Below are positions 9,731 through 16,359 of a DNA stretch of 18,822 bases, piece by piece. The notes below the pieces were generated by a model, which was given only the letters and a program-made list of their open reading frames with translations, ran no database searches and was not told where the DNA came from. The stretch spans positions 1 to 18,822 of the forward strand of contig JBBHKE010002904.1 of the NCBI GenBank assembly GCA_037447655.1, in the 5' to 3' direction. The DNA comes from Zygnema cylindricum (taxonomy: Eukaryota; Streptophyta; Zygnematophyceae; Zygnematales; Zygnemataceae). Position 1 is the stretch's first letter, and each line of letters starts with the position of its first letter. The translations under genes and the position numbers were made by a program.

Positions 9731-9733
9731 CTA
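9731..9733 (-). other. In-frame TAG between RT and RNase H (copia-B)
   Basis: The frame reads ...KIQT, TAG, SDASYED. It is the same position as the TAG at 1205-1207 in the distantly related copia-A copy. In copia proteins generally this position, just before Ser/Thr/Cys-Asp, is often aromatic. Confidence 0.9.
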
Positions 9734-12679
9734 AGTCTGAATTTTGACTTCATCTCCACCGAGAGCAAGTCGCAGATTCCTTGTCCCTGCAAGGTATCGA
9801 AGAACCCTCTTTGCTGCCTCCCAATCCGATCTCCTTGGATTTTGTAAACTCCGACTTAAAGCACCAACTGCTGCCGCAATATCCAGCCGTGTGCAGTTCA
9901 TGAAGTAGATTAGGCTCCTGACAATCTGACGGTATGGTATGGCAGCCATAGAATCTGCCTCCCCTGATTCCAAGATGTCATCAAAAATGACTCCTCCATC
10001 GGCCTCTATGCCTTCTACCTTTTGCTTAAATTCCATGGGAGTGGCACTTCCCTTTGCCTCTGCCATGCCGAACTTTTCAAGCATATTCCCAATCGCTTCT
10101 CGCTGCGTTAGATAAATTATTTTTCTATCTCTATCCCTTTCTACTTGAATTCCAAGGATATACTTTGCCTCTCCTAAATTTTTCATCTCAAATCTAGAAT
10201 TCAAGGCTGCCTTTATTTTATTAATCTCATTTAATGACTTACTTAGTAGCAACAAATCATCTACATACACCGCAATGTAAATAATTCCATCTTCCCCTTC
10301 CATAACATAAACTGAGTGATCTGAACTAATCCTTACAAAACCGAGACTAGTTAGAAACTCATCTAGTTTCAGATTCCACTGACGTGGAGCCTGCTTCAAA
10401 CCGTACAAAGACTTCAACAGTTTACACACCAGATTTTCTTTTCCGGTCTTTGCATACATTTCAGGCTGCCTCATATAAATCACTTCCTCTAAGTCTCCAT
10501 GCAAGAAAGCCGTCTTAACATCCATCTGATGTAATTCCATATCCTCAATGGCTGCTAAAGACAACAAAATTATAATAGTCGGAAACCGGACAACCGGAGA
10601 GAAAGTCTCTTCATAATCAATTCCCTCCTTTTGATTATAGCCTTTTGCAACAAGCCGAGCTTTATATCTTTCAATAGAATTATCCGGATTCAACTTAACT
10701 TTAAATACCCACTTACAGCCGATTGCCTTTCGATCCGGCGGAAGCTCAACAAGCTCCCAAGTTTGAGCCTCCATTATCGATCTCATTTCGTCGTTCACTG
10801 CGGAAATCCATTGATCCTTTTCCGGAGCTGAAAAAGCCTCCTGTATGGTGACCGGTTCCATCGTACTGGCAGAAAATAGAGCAAGCTCCACCCCTTCACC
10901 TCGCAGCCTGCCACTTTGCCTTCTTCCCCCCGGAAAATCTGAGGCTAAAATTGTTGGAGCCATACGTGTCCGTTGAGGAGGAGGAGGAGGAGGAGGAGGA
11001 GGAGGAGGAGGAGGAGGAGGAGGAGGAGGAGGAGGAGGAGGAGGAGGATGTCCAGTATGCTGGACAGGCTGAACATCCGGATTGTCCGAAGTGGGAGTTG
11101 ATCCTCCATCCATTGAGGAAGAAATTGTAGAAGAAGAAAGAGGATGATTTTCAAAAATTACATATTCTTGAATTTTGGCATGTTTTTCAAAATCTGTCAT
11201 GCCAAACACATCAACCGATTGACTCTCTTCCTTAACCTGAATATTTCTAGCAACTTGAAGAGTTTTTCTATCGGTATTGTATACTCTATAGCCAATTGAC
11301 TCATCATCATATCCCATAAATATCCCGGGAACAGATTTTGGACTAAGCTTGGAAATAGGACGATTATCTAAAATAAAACATTTACTACCAAAGACCCGAA
11401 AGTGACTAACATTAGGTTTCTTTCTAGTCCACACTTCATAGGGTGTTTTCCCTTTGACCGCTCTAGTTTCTATTCTATTCCTAATATACGAAGCACAAGA
11501 GAAAGCTTCACCCCAAAATTTAAAATCTATCCCTTTATCTAACATCATAGATTTTGCACTTTCCGTTAAAGTTCGATTAAGTCTTTCAGAAACTCCGTTT
11601 TGCTCTGGAGTATAGGGAACTGTAAACTGACGAGAGATGCCATTTTCTTTCAAATAATCTGAAAATGCATTGGAAATATATTCACCTCCGTTGTCGGACC
11701 GAAGGGAAAGAATCGGCTTTTTGTGAAGTTTTTCCGCCCAAACCCGAAAATGCTTGAAGTGATTAAACACTTCACTCTTCTCCTTCATAAAGTAAACTTT
11801 GCTATATCTTGAGAAATCATCGGTAAAAGTGACCAAAAATCGGCTGCCACTAAGTGAAGGAACTTTTGACGGTCCCCACACATCAGAATGGATTATTTGC
11901 AGCAAATCCGTGGCCCTGTTATCCGCTGCCTGAGGTAGGGGCAGCTTATGAAGCTTTCCCAAAGCACATCCATCACAAACATGAGAATCTTTTTGTCCTA
12001 ATTTGACACCTTCTATCATATTTAGTTTTACCATTTTATCAAGCCTTTCATTATGAACATGACCGAGTCTCTTATGCCACAAAACATTTTCCAGAAGGAC
12101 ACTGGAGTATGCAAAGTCAATTTTATTAGCTAAGTCCATCCGGTATAACAAATTTGGGCCTCGAGTTCCTACTAAGGCTATTCTTCCATCTTTGCTTACT
12201 ACCTTTTTTCCATTTTTCTGCAAAATTTCAAATCCCTTCATTTCTGCTACTGAAGTGGAAAACAAGTTTTTCTTAAATTTTGGAATATAGAGAACATCAT
12301 GTAAGGTTCTCTTCAGAATCTGACCGTTGATGTCACATGCTAACTCCACACTTCCCTTTGCCGTTGCCTCCACACGGCTGTCATCTGCGTAATAAATCCG
12401 ACGAGTGGGAATTGGAGTAAGGGTTTTGAAGTAAGCCCGATTGCCGCACATGTGAGAGGAGCAACCGGAGTCCATAATCCACCCATTCTCTTGAGGTCCT
12501 TCCATGAGATCCTTTGCAAGTGCAAAAAACTCATCATCATCTGATTGTGGAAATCTGACCACATCGTCTTTTTCTTCCGCTTGTTTGTCTTGTGGCGTCT
12601 CGTCGATTGCAAAGAACGCCGCATTTTTGACCGGTAGTTTAGATGCTTGCAGTTTTGATGATGAATCCTCTCGCACCTT
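9731..12679 (-). CDS. pol: copia-B pol: protease, integrase, reverse transcriptase
   Basis: About 980 codons open without a break, in the same frame as gag and following its TAG. Counting from the GTG codon at 12676: protease Asp-Ser-Gly at 69-71 (MDSGCSSHM); integrase zinc motif His201, His206, Cys234, Cys237; integrase catalytic Asp265 (HSDVWG), Asp328 (SDNGGEY) and Glu364 (NGVSERLNR); a run of 24 prolines at 544-567; reverse transcriptase from about 620 with Asp719 (MDVKTAFLHG) and YVDD at 804-807. The frame ends at TAG 9731-9733 just before RNase H. Each catalytic residue I looked for is present, so the pol proteins look functional if expressed. There is no ATG at the start, so synthesis would need readthrough of the gag stop. 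Confidence 0.95.
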   Translation of the reverse strand, partial: KVREDSSSKLQASKLPVKNAAFFAIDETPQDKQAEEKDDVVRFPQSDDDEFFALAKDLMEGPQENGWIMDSGCSSHMCGNRAYFKTLTPIPTRRIYYADDSRVEATAKGSVELACDINGQILKRTLHDVLYIPKFKKNLFSTSVAEMKGFEILQKNGKKVVSKDGRIALVGTRGPNLLYRMDLANKIDFAYSSVLLENVLWHKRLGHVHNERLDKMVKLNMIEGVKLGQKDSHVCDGCALGKLHKLPLPQAADNRATDLLQIIHSDVWGPSKVPSLSGSRFLVTFTDDFSRYSKVYFMKEKSEVFNHFKHFRVWAEKLHKKPILSLRSDNGGEYISNAFSDYLKENGISRQFTVPYTPEQNGVSERLNRTLTESAKSMMLDKGIDFKFWGEAFSCASYIRNRIETRAVKGKTPYEVWTRKKPNVSHFRVFGSKCFILDNRPISKLSPKSVPGIFMGYDDESIGYRVYNTDRKTLQVARNIQVKEESQSVDVFGMTDFEKHAKIQEYVIFENHPLSSSTISSSMDGGSTPTSDNPDVQPVQHTGHPPPPPPPPPPPPPPPPPPPPPPPPQRTRMAPTILASDFPGGRRQSGRLRGEGVELALFSASTMEPVTIQEAFSAPEKDQWISAVNDEMRSIMEAQTWELVELPPDRKAIGCKWVFKVKLNPDNSIERYKARLVAKGYNQKEGIDYEETFSPVVRFPTIIILLSLAAIEDMELHQMDVKTAFLHGDLEEVIYMRQPEMYAKTGKENLVCKLLKSLYGLKQAPRQWNLKLDEFLTSLGFVRISSDHSVYVMEGEDGIIYIAVYVDDLLLLSKSLNEINKIKAALNSRFEMKNLGEAKYILGIQVERDRDRKIIYLTQREAIGNMLEKFGMAEAKGSATPMEFKQKVEGIEADGGVIFDDILESGEADSMAAIPYRQIVRSLIYFMNCTRLDIAAAVGALSRSLQNPRRSDWEAAKRVLRYLAGTRNLRLALGGDEVKIQT
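10976..11047 (-). repeat. (CCT)24 microsatellite coding polyproline in copia-B pol
   Basis: An uninterrupted AGG triplet run on the plus strand, read as 24 CCT proline codons on the minus strand. It lies in the variable linker between integrase and reverse transcriptase. A pure trinucleotide run of this length suggests recent slippage expansion. It keeps the frame. Confidence 0.97.
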
Positions 12680-12682
12680 CTA
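12680..12682 (-). other. In-frame TAG separating gag and pol (copia-B)
   Basis: The frame reads GNYLAG, TAG, KVREDSSSK without change of phase. Many plant copia elements have a single gag-pol frame, so this is either a point mutation or a readthrough stop as in some retroviruses. The following bases AAGGTG do not fit the CARYYA readthrough context. Confidence 0.9.
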
Positions 12683-13489
12683 TCCCGCAAGATAATTTCC
12701 TATTTCACACGCTTTTATAAATGCCGGACACAGCCGGAACACATGACCTTGACCAAAACAATAGACACACCTATCATATTGCTTGTAATTCTGATTAGGG
12801 TTGAAATTCCTATTTCCAGAAAATCCAGTAGGCCTATATGTTTGAGCATTGTAAGCTACTGCTGGATTTCCACCGTTCAAGGCTATCTGAGTGGCCTCTT
12901 CCTCTAAAATGTAAGCTTCCGCTACAGCTATATTCCATCTACTCTTCTCTAACCTTTTTAACTGATCTGTAGCTCCTTTATATTCAGTAGGAAGCCCTCT
13001 CATTAAAATCATAGCTTGATGATATGGAGGAAACTTCCCCCCGGAACATGCATTTTCCGACAATAGAAGTTTCAGGCCATTACAATATGAGTTCATATCA
13101 CCTCCTGTATATTTATAATCCCAGATTTTTCCAGCAGTTATAACTTCATTCTGCTCATTAGCTAGGACATAAGACTCTCGCAAAGCCTTCCATATTTCAG
13201 ATGCCGTAGAGATATAGATATAAGTCATGGTCAAATCTTCTGACAAGAGGAATTTGAGAACATGCAATGCATCTTCATTTTTCTTGTCAAAATCTGGAGA
13301 TGTATTCGGAAGAGCACCGGAAACCACATCATACAAATTTACTTGCTTAAGGTATGACTTAGTCAAATCAGCCCAATACACATATTTTTGCCCATTAAAC
13401 ACCGGGATCCGTGAGGGCGGGCCCGTAACCTGTTGTAATGAGGCAGCTGGTGTCACAGAAGAAGTAGAAGAATCACCAGCAGTTGCTAT
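12680..13489 (-). CDS. gag: copia-B Gag, start codon lost in the 5' LTR
   Basis: About 269 codons. The N-terminus (TAGDSSTSSVTPAASLQ) is coded inside the 5' LTR and the frame runs on through the primer site into the internal region. A copia-type Gag helical core follows, including a WADLTKSYLKQVNLYDVV stretch. A single CCHC zinc knuckle, CVYCFGQGHVFRLC, lies near the C-terminus (spacing 2-4-4), followed by TAG. Comparison with the 3' LTR shows the start should be ATG at 13489-13487, but here it is ATA. The frame is open further upstream without an ATG, so Gag is probably not made normally from this copy. Gag forms the particle and binds the element RNA. A gag start inside the LTR is known from yeast Ty1. 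Confidence 0.85.
   Translation of the reverse strand: MATAGDSSTSSVTPAASLQQVTGPPSRIPVFNGQKYVYWADLTKSYLKQVNLYDVVSGALPNTSPDFDKKNEDALHVLKFLLSEDLTMTYIYISTASEIWKALRESYVLANEQNEVITAGKIWDYKYTGGDMNSYCNGLKLLLSENACSGGKFPPYHQAMILMRGLPTEYKGATDQLKRLEKSRWNIAVAEAYILEEEATQIALNGGNPAVAYNAQTYRPTGFSGNRNFNPNQNYKQYDRCVYCFGQGHVFRLCPAFIKACEIGNYLAG
13415..13430 (-). promoter_or_regulatory. Primer-binding site matching the anticodon half of initiator tRNA-Met
   Basis: Directly after the 5' LTR the minus strand reads GGTTACGGGCCCGCCC. The plus strand therefore reads GGGCGGGCCCGTAACC, which matches plant initiator tRNA-Met UGGUGGGCCCAUAACC (anticodon stem-loop) at 13 of 16 positions. One of the three differences is a tolerated wobble pair in the primer duplex. 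No TGGTATCAGAG-type site for a tRNA 3' end is present. Drosophila copia and yeast Ty5 prime from a cleaved half of initiator tRNA-Met at this same region. The tRNA sequence used here is from memory. Confidence 0.75.
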
Positions 13490-13509
13490 AATAATAACAC
13501 AGGCACACA

Positions 13510-13557
13510 GAAGGAAACTCTCACTATAAACCCGAAGGAAACTCTCACGATAAACCC
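13510..13557 (-). repeat. Two tandem 24-bp units in LTR leader
   Basis: Two adjacent 24-bp units on the plus strand begin GAAGGAAACTCTCAC and end ATAAACCC. They differ at one base. The pair is also in the other LTR (8663-8710). It lies just upstream of the gag start, in the part of the LTR that should be transcribed. Confidence 0.85.
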
Positions 13558-13775
13558 GCAGACTACTGACTTCACAATGAAGTCTCAATCAAACCAGACA
13601 CACCCTAGGTCTGCAAATTTGCCAAAGTAAAGACAATAACATAAAAAACCCACATGCAGAATTTCAAACAGTTCTGCCAAAAGATCACAATGATCTTTAT
13701 AATTGATAAACCCCAAAAACAGCTTCACAGTTTTTGCATACAAGGAATTCCTGCCTACAAGAGTAATCTAAGTCC

Positions 13776-13785
13776 TATATATATA
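13776..13785 (-). promoter_or_regulatory. TATA box of copia-B (5' LTR)
   Basis: TATATATATA, upstream of the gag start by nearly 290 bases on the minus strand and preceded by a double telomere-type box at 13799-13813. It is the only strong TATA run in the LTR. Confidence 0.6.
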
Positions 13786-13798
13786 AGTGAGTCAACTA

Positions 13799-13813
13799 GA
13801 ACCCTAAACCCTA
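13799..13813 (-). promoter_or_regulatory. Telomere-type box in copia-B LTR
   Basis: AACCCTAAACCCTAA, two plant telomere units, about 14 bases upstream of the TATA run. Such telo boxes are known promoter elements in plants. It is also present at 8953-8967 in the other LTR. Confidence 0.6.
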
Positions 13814-13940
13814 ACAGACGGAAATATTTACATCAAACTTAAATCTGACTGCCGCCAAAATGATAATTACCTGAAATGACTGCGCAGTCAATATTTCACT
13901 TCCAAAATGACGGCTGACTTTGTCCGCCGTCTCACAGACT

Positions 13941-13950
13941 GACACGTGTC
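13941..13950. promoter_or_regulatory. ACGT-core (G-box-like) palindrome in copia-B LTR
   Basis: GACACGTGTC is a perfect 10-bp palindrome with a CACGTG core, the type bound by bZIP and bHLH factors in plants. It lies in U3 about 160 bases upstream of TATA and is also in the other LTR at 9094-9103. Confidence 0.5.
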
Positions 13951-14104
13951 CTTGGAGTGTACCAAGCCTGTGTACTCCCTTCGGAGTTACACACCACACT
14001 AACACCTGTCTACTATAATTCAGTCTGTACACAAAAGTGACTAAGTTCTTAATCTCTTTGTCACACACTAGATATAGAGAGTACTAGAGGTTTCCAAAAC
14101 AACA

Positions 14105-14109
14105 GTGGA
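14105..14109. repeat. Target site duplication GTGGA, right copy (copia-B)
   Basis: Exact repeat of 8579-8583 on the other side of the element. Gypsy protease coding resumes here. Confidence 0.95.
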
Positions 14110-14527
14110 AGGTAAGCAGTTTGAGATTTTATTGGGAATGGCCACCTGGACAAGGGTGAATATGGGATTAAGTGTGTGGAAGGAGCAGTTTACTGTTCGG
14201 GATCCTAAGGATCCAAAAGGAGTCCAGGTGGTGGTTCCCCTGGATCTATTGAATTGGGGGAAAGATAATGCTCCCGTCGAAGGATGTTATCCCGTCTATG
14301 CCACCCACACACCCACGGAATTGCTCGCCAGCGCCACCGATATCGCAGACATAATATAGCAATTCCCTATTTCCAAGCGGTGGGAAGAGGGATACTAGAA
14401 CATATTATTACAAATAACAAAACTTCGGCGGGAAGTGGACAAATCCTTAACAGTTGTTTTTGTGAAGGAAAAAGAACTTCGGTTAGAATCTTCAAAAGTT
14501 CCGCCCGAAAATCAAAAATTTAATTGA
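14105..14527 (+). pseudogene. Gypsy protease C-terminal part and linker to methyltransferase
   Basis: Coding resumes after copia-B with FEILLGMATWTRVN, which fits the second half of a gypsy aspartic protease (hydrophobic strand, Leu-Leu-Gly-Met, aromatic). The rest of the frame is a linker of unknown fold, with a basic segment (ITKLRREVDKSLT) just ahead of the methyltransferase. Stops in frame are TAG 14357-14359, TAG 14396-14398 and TGA 14525-14527, with no shift of frame. The frame passes directly into the methyltransferase, which is the evidence that both were in one polyprotein. Confidence 0.75.
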
Positions 14528-15589
14528 CAAGCGGTGTCATTATCTATCCCGGATTTTGGACTCCGGATATTATCCCTATTTTCTGGAGTTAGCTCGGATC
14601 TCGAAGCTGTCTTGAAAGCTGGGCATAAAGTGGAGTCATATGTGGCCTTGGAAATTTCACCGAATGTTCGGGCCGTCAATGAATACCGACTACAACAACT
14701 CCACCAATTGTATCCCCATCAACTTCCGGTATCCGCCATCTGCAGATCTCACCGAAATGTTCCGCAAAATATAGACAATATCGTGAAGCCACATCTCGCT
14801 ATGCTGGAGCGAGTAGATTTGGTGATTGGAGGATGGCCATGTCAAGGATACTCTCTAGCCGGGAAAGGCGAGGGACATCAGGACAACAGAAGTCGAACGT
14901 TCTTCTATATGATCAAATTACTTTCCTAGCTGCAGCAATCCCAAGACCAACCAGTGGGGTGTGTTTTGGAGAATGTCCACCCGGGAGATGATAAGATGAA
15001 ACAAGTCGCAAATAGCTGGAATAAAGTCAAGCAGATTCTAGGAGCTCCACTTGTTTTCCATGCGGCGCAAGTGGGATCCAGGGCTCACAGAGTTCGGGCG
15101 TACTGGACCAATTTGATACCTCTATTAGTCCTGAACAAGCTCTTACAGAACCACAAAACAGATCCCCAGATTACCATGCAACAAATTTTAGGGATAGGGC
15201 GGATGGCCACTCCTGTAACTAAGGCTGATCGTCCTCCGTTCTTCCAGTGCAACCAACCAGGAGCACCACGGCGAGCAGTGCCAACATTGGTTTCATTCCC
15301 CAATAGCCATGCGTATCGAAAGGGAGCGGCCAAAATGATATTTGACAGCGCAAGTGAAATTTGGACAACGCCAACTGTGGAAGAACGAGACCAAGCCATG
15401 GGATTCAAACCTGCCAGAACGGGTAAATCAGACCTCCAGCGGTGCAGCCTACTCAGACAAAGCATGGATCTAAATGCAATAACATGGGTGATAAAACATT
15501 CTCTGGCCTTCTCTAGCCTAGAATCTTCGCAATCAAGGGATCGCAACCTTCAAGCTCCAAAGTTGTTAGCGGTGCAGGCCCACTTGTAG
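14528..15589 (+). pseudogene. C5-cytosine DNA methyltransferase domain inside gypsy pol
   Basis: The domain spans about 350 codons with the C5-methyltransferase motifs in canonical order. Motif I is LRILSLFSGVSS (14567-14602). The motif II acidic residue is in YVALEISP. Motif IV is GGWPCQGYS, with the catalytic Cys codon at 14840-14842. Motif VI is CVLENV, with Glu at 14969-14971. Motif VIII is SRAHRVRAYWTNL (15077-15115). A short target-recognition segment and WTTPTVEERDQAMGF follow. Motif X is LLRQSMDLNAITWVI, with Arg (15455-15457) where Gly is usual. The run from motif IV to the Arg-x-Tyr-Trp-x-Asn-Leu segment resembles DNMT3-type de novo enzymes; that assignment is an inference. It is in frame with protease upstream and RT downstream and is broken once by TAG 14927-14929, ending at TAG 15587-15589. 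The role would be methylating cytosines, possibly in the element's own DNA. Confidence 0.92.
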
Positions 15590-15669
15590 CTTGAGGGGGG
15601 GAGGGAGGCAACAAAACAGTTTTTATCATCCAAATTTTCCAGTCCCAGCATTTTACCGAAATTAAGGGA

Positions 15670-15687
15670 TTCCTCAGTGGGGGGGAG
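15670..15687 (+). repeat. TTCCTCAGTGGGGGGGAG motif, copy 2
   Basis: Identical to 5733-5750. It lies in the linker between methyltransferase and reverse transcriptase, 69 bases downstream of another seven-G run (15595-15601). Confidence 0.6.
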
Positions 15688-16354
15688 CGGAGGCTCGGAG
15701 AGAGATAACTTAGCGGAAGTTGTTACCAGCAGCATTCTAACGAGAGGGGAAGAGGTAGACCCGTAGGTAGGGATGGAATTTGATATCTCCCACTGGGGTA
15801 GACCCTCGGAGGCCTGGGCAGCGGTTAAACCCGGAAAGATGGATTGGACCTTAAGGGAGCAGTTGGACCCTCAGCAAAAGGCCTAGCTCTCCGACCTGTT
15901 GGAGAAGAAAAAACAAGTGTTCTCTTGGTCAGATAGCGACGTAGGCATCTACAAAGGAACCCCTTTTCGAATCGATTTAATAGACGAGACGTCTACTGTT
16001 TGGGAGAAGCAGTAACCTCTCAGTTTCAAGGAAAAGGAGTTCATCACGGCAAAGGTACAAACTCTGGTAGAAGCAGGATTAGTGCAAGAAAGTACCGGAC
16101 TCCATGGATTTGCGTCCTCAACCGTTCTCCCACCCAAGAAGGACTCATCTGGGAAAACGGTAGTCTTTCGGATGTGTGGAGATTACCGGGTGCTTAACAC
16201 GGCGACTGCACATGATCGATACCCAATGCCTACCCCGGAAGAGATTTTTGACTCGCTGGCTGGGGCCTCCATATACTCCACAGTAGACATGTAGAATGGG
16301 TTCCACCAGATCGTGATGGAGCCAAAGCACCCGGAAAGGACAGCTTTTTGGGCA

Positions 16355-16359
16355 GGGTC
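16355..16359. repeat. Target site duplication GGGTC, left copy (solo LTR)
   Basis: GGGTC precedes the TGTTGAAAT start of the insertion and is repeated at 17596-17600. Removing one copy and the insertion brings two parts of the RT frame into register. Confidence 0.9.

Larger units (their letters stand above)
8584..14104 (-). mobile_element. Complete Ty1/copia LTR retrotransposon copia-B (5521 bp)
   Basis: Two 674-bp LTRs with TGTTGT...ACAACA ends flank an internal region coding, on the minus strand, for Gag, protease, integrase, reverse transcriptase and RNase H. That order, with integrase before RT, defines Ty1/copia. It has a GTGGA target duplication, a polypurine tract and a primer site. 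By eye the LTRs differ at about 6 of 674 positions (roughly 0.9%), so the insertion is much younger than the gypsy element it interrupts. Damage is light: loss of the gag ATG in the 5' LTR and two in-frame TAG codons. Divergence time cannot be given without a mutation rate. Confidence 0.97.
13431..14104 (-). repeat. 5' LTR of copia-B
   Basis: 674 bases with TGTTGT...ACAACA ends. On the minus strand the order is: ACGT-core palindrome GACACGTGTC (13941-13950), telomere-type box (13799-13813), TATA run (13776-13785), two tandem 24-bp units (13510-13557, one mismatch), then the gag N-terminal codons. About 6 differences from the 3' LTR are visible, including ATG to ATA at the gag start. Confidence 0.97.
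15590..16359 (+). pseudogene. pol: Gypsy reverse transcriptase, N-terminal part, with linker
   Basis: The methyltransferase frame continues through a Ser/Gly-rich linker (to about 15770), then the pre-RT region (LSDLLEKKKQVFSWSD) and RT fingers and palm: FKEKEFI, LVEAGLVQES, FRMCGDYRVLN, RYPMPTPEEIFDSL. The first catalytic Asp is in YSTVDM (16286-16288), and GFHQIVMEPKHPERTAFW follows. This is Ty3/gypsy-type RT. Stops in frame are TAG 15764-15766, TAG 15884-15886, TAA 16013-16015 and TAG 16292-16294, the last only two codons after the catalytic Asp. The solo LTR then interrupts the gene. RT copies element RNA into DNA. Confidence 0.9.

Noticed and set aside
13490-13588. N-terminal extension of copia-B gag starting at a TTG codon
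   Set aside because: There is no ATG, and it reads two tandem 24-bp repeats in the leader. The 3' LTR shows that ATG further in is the likely start.
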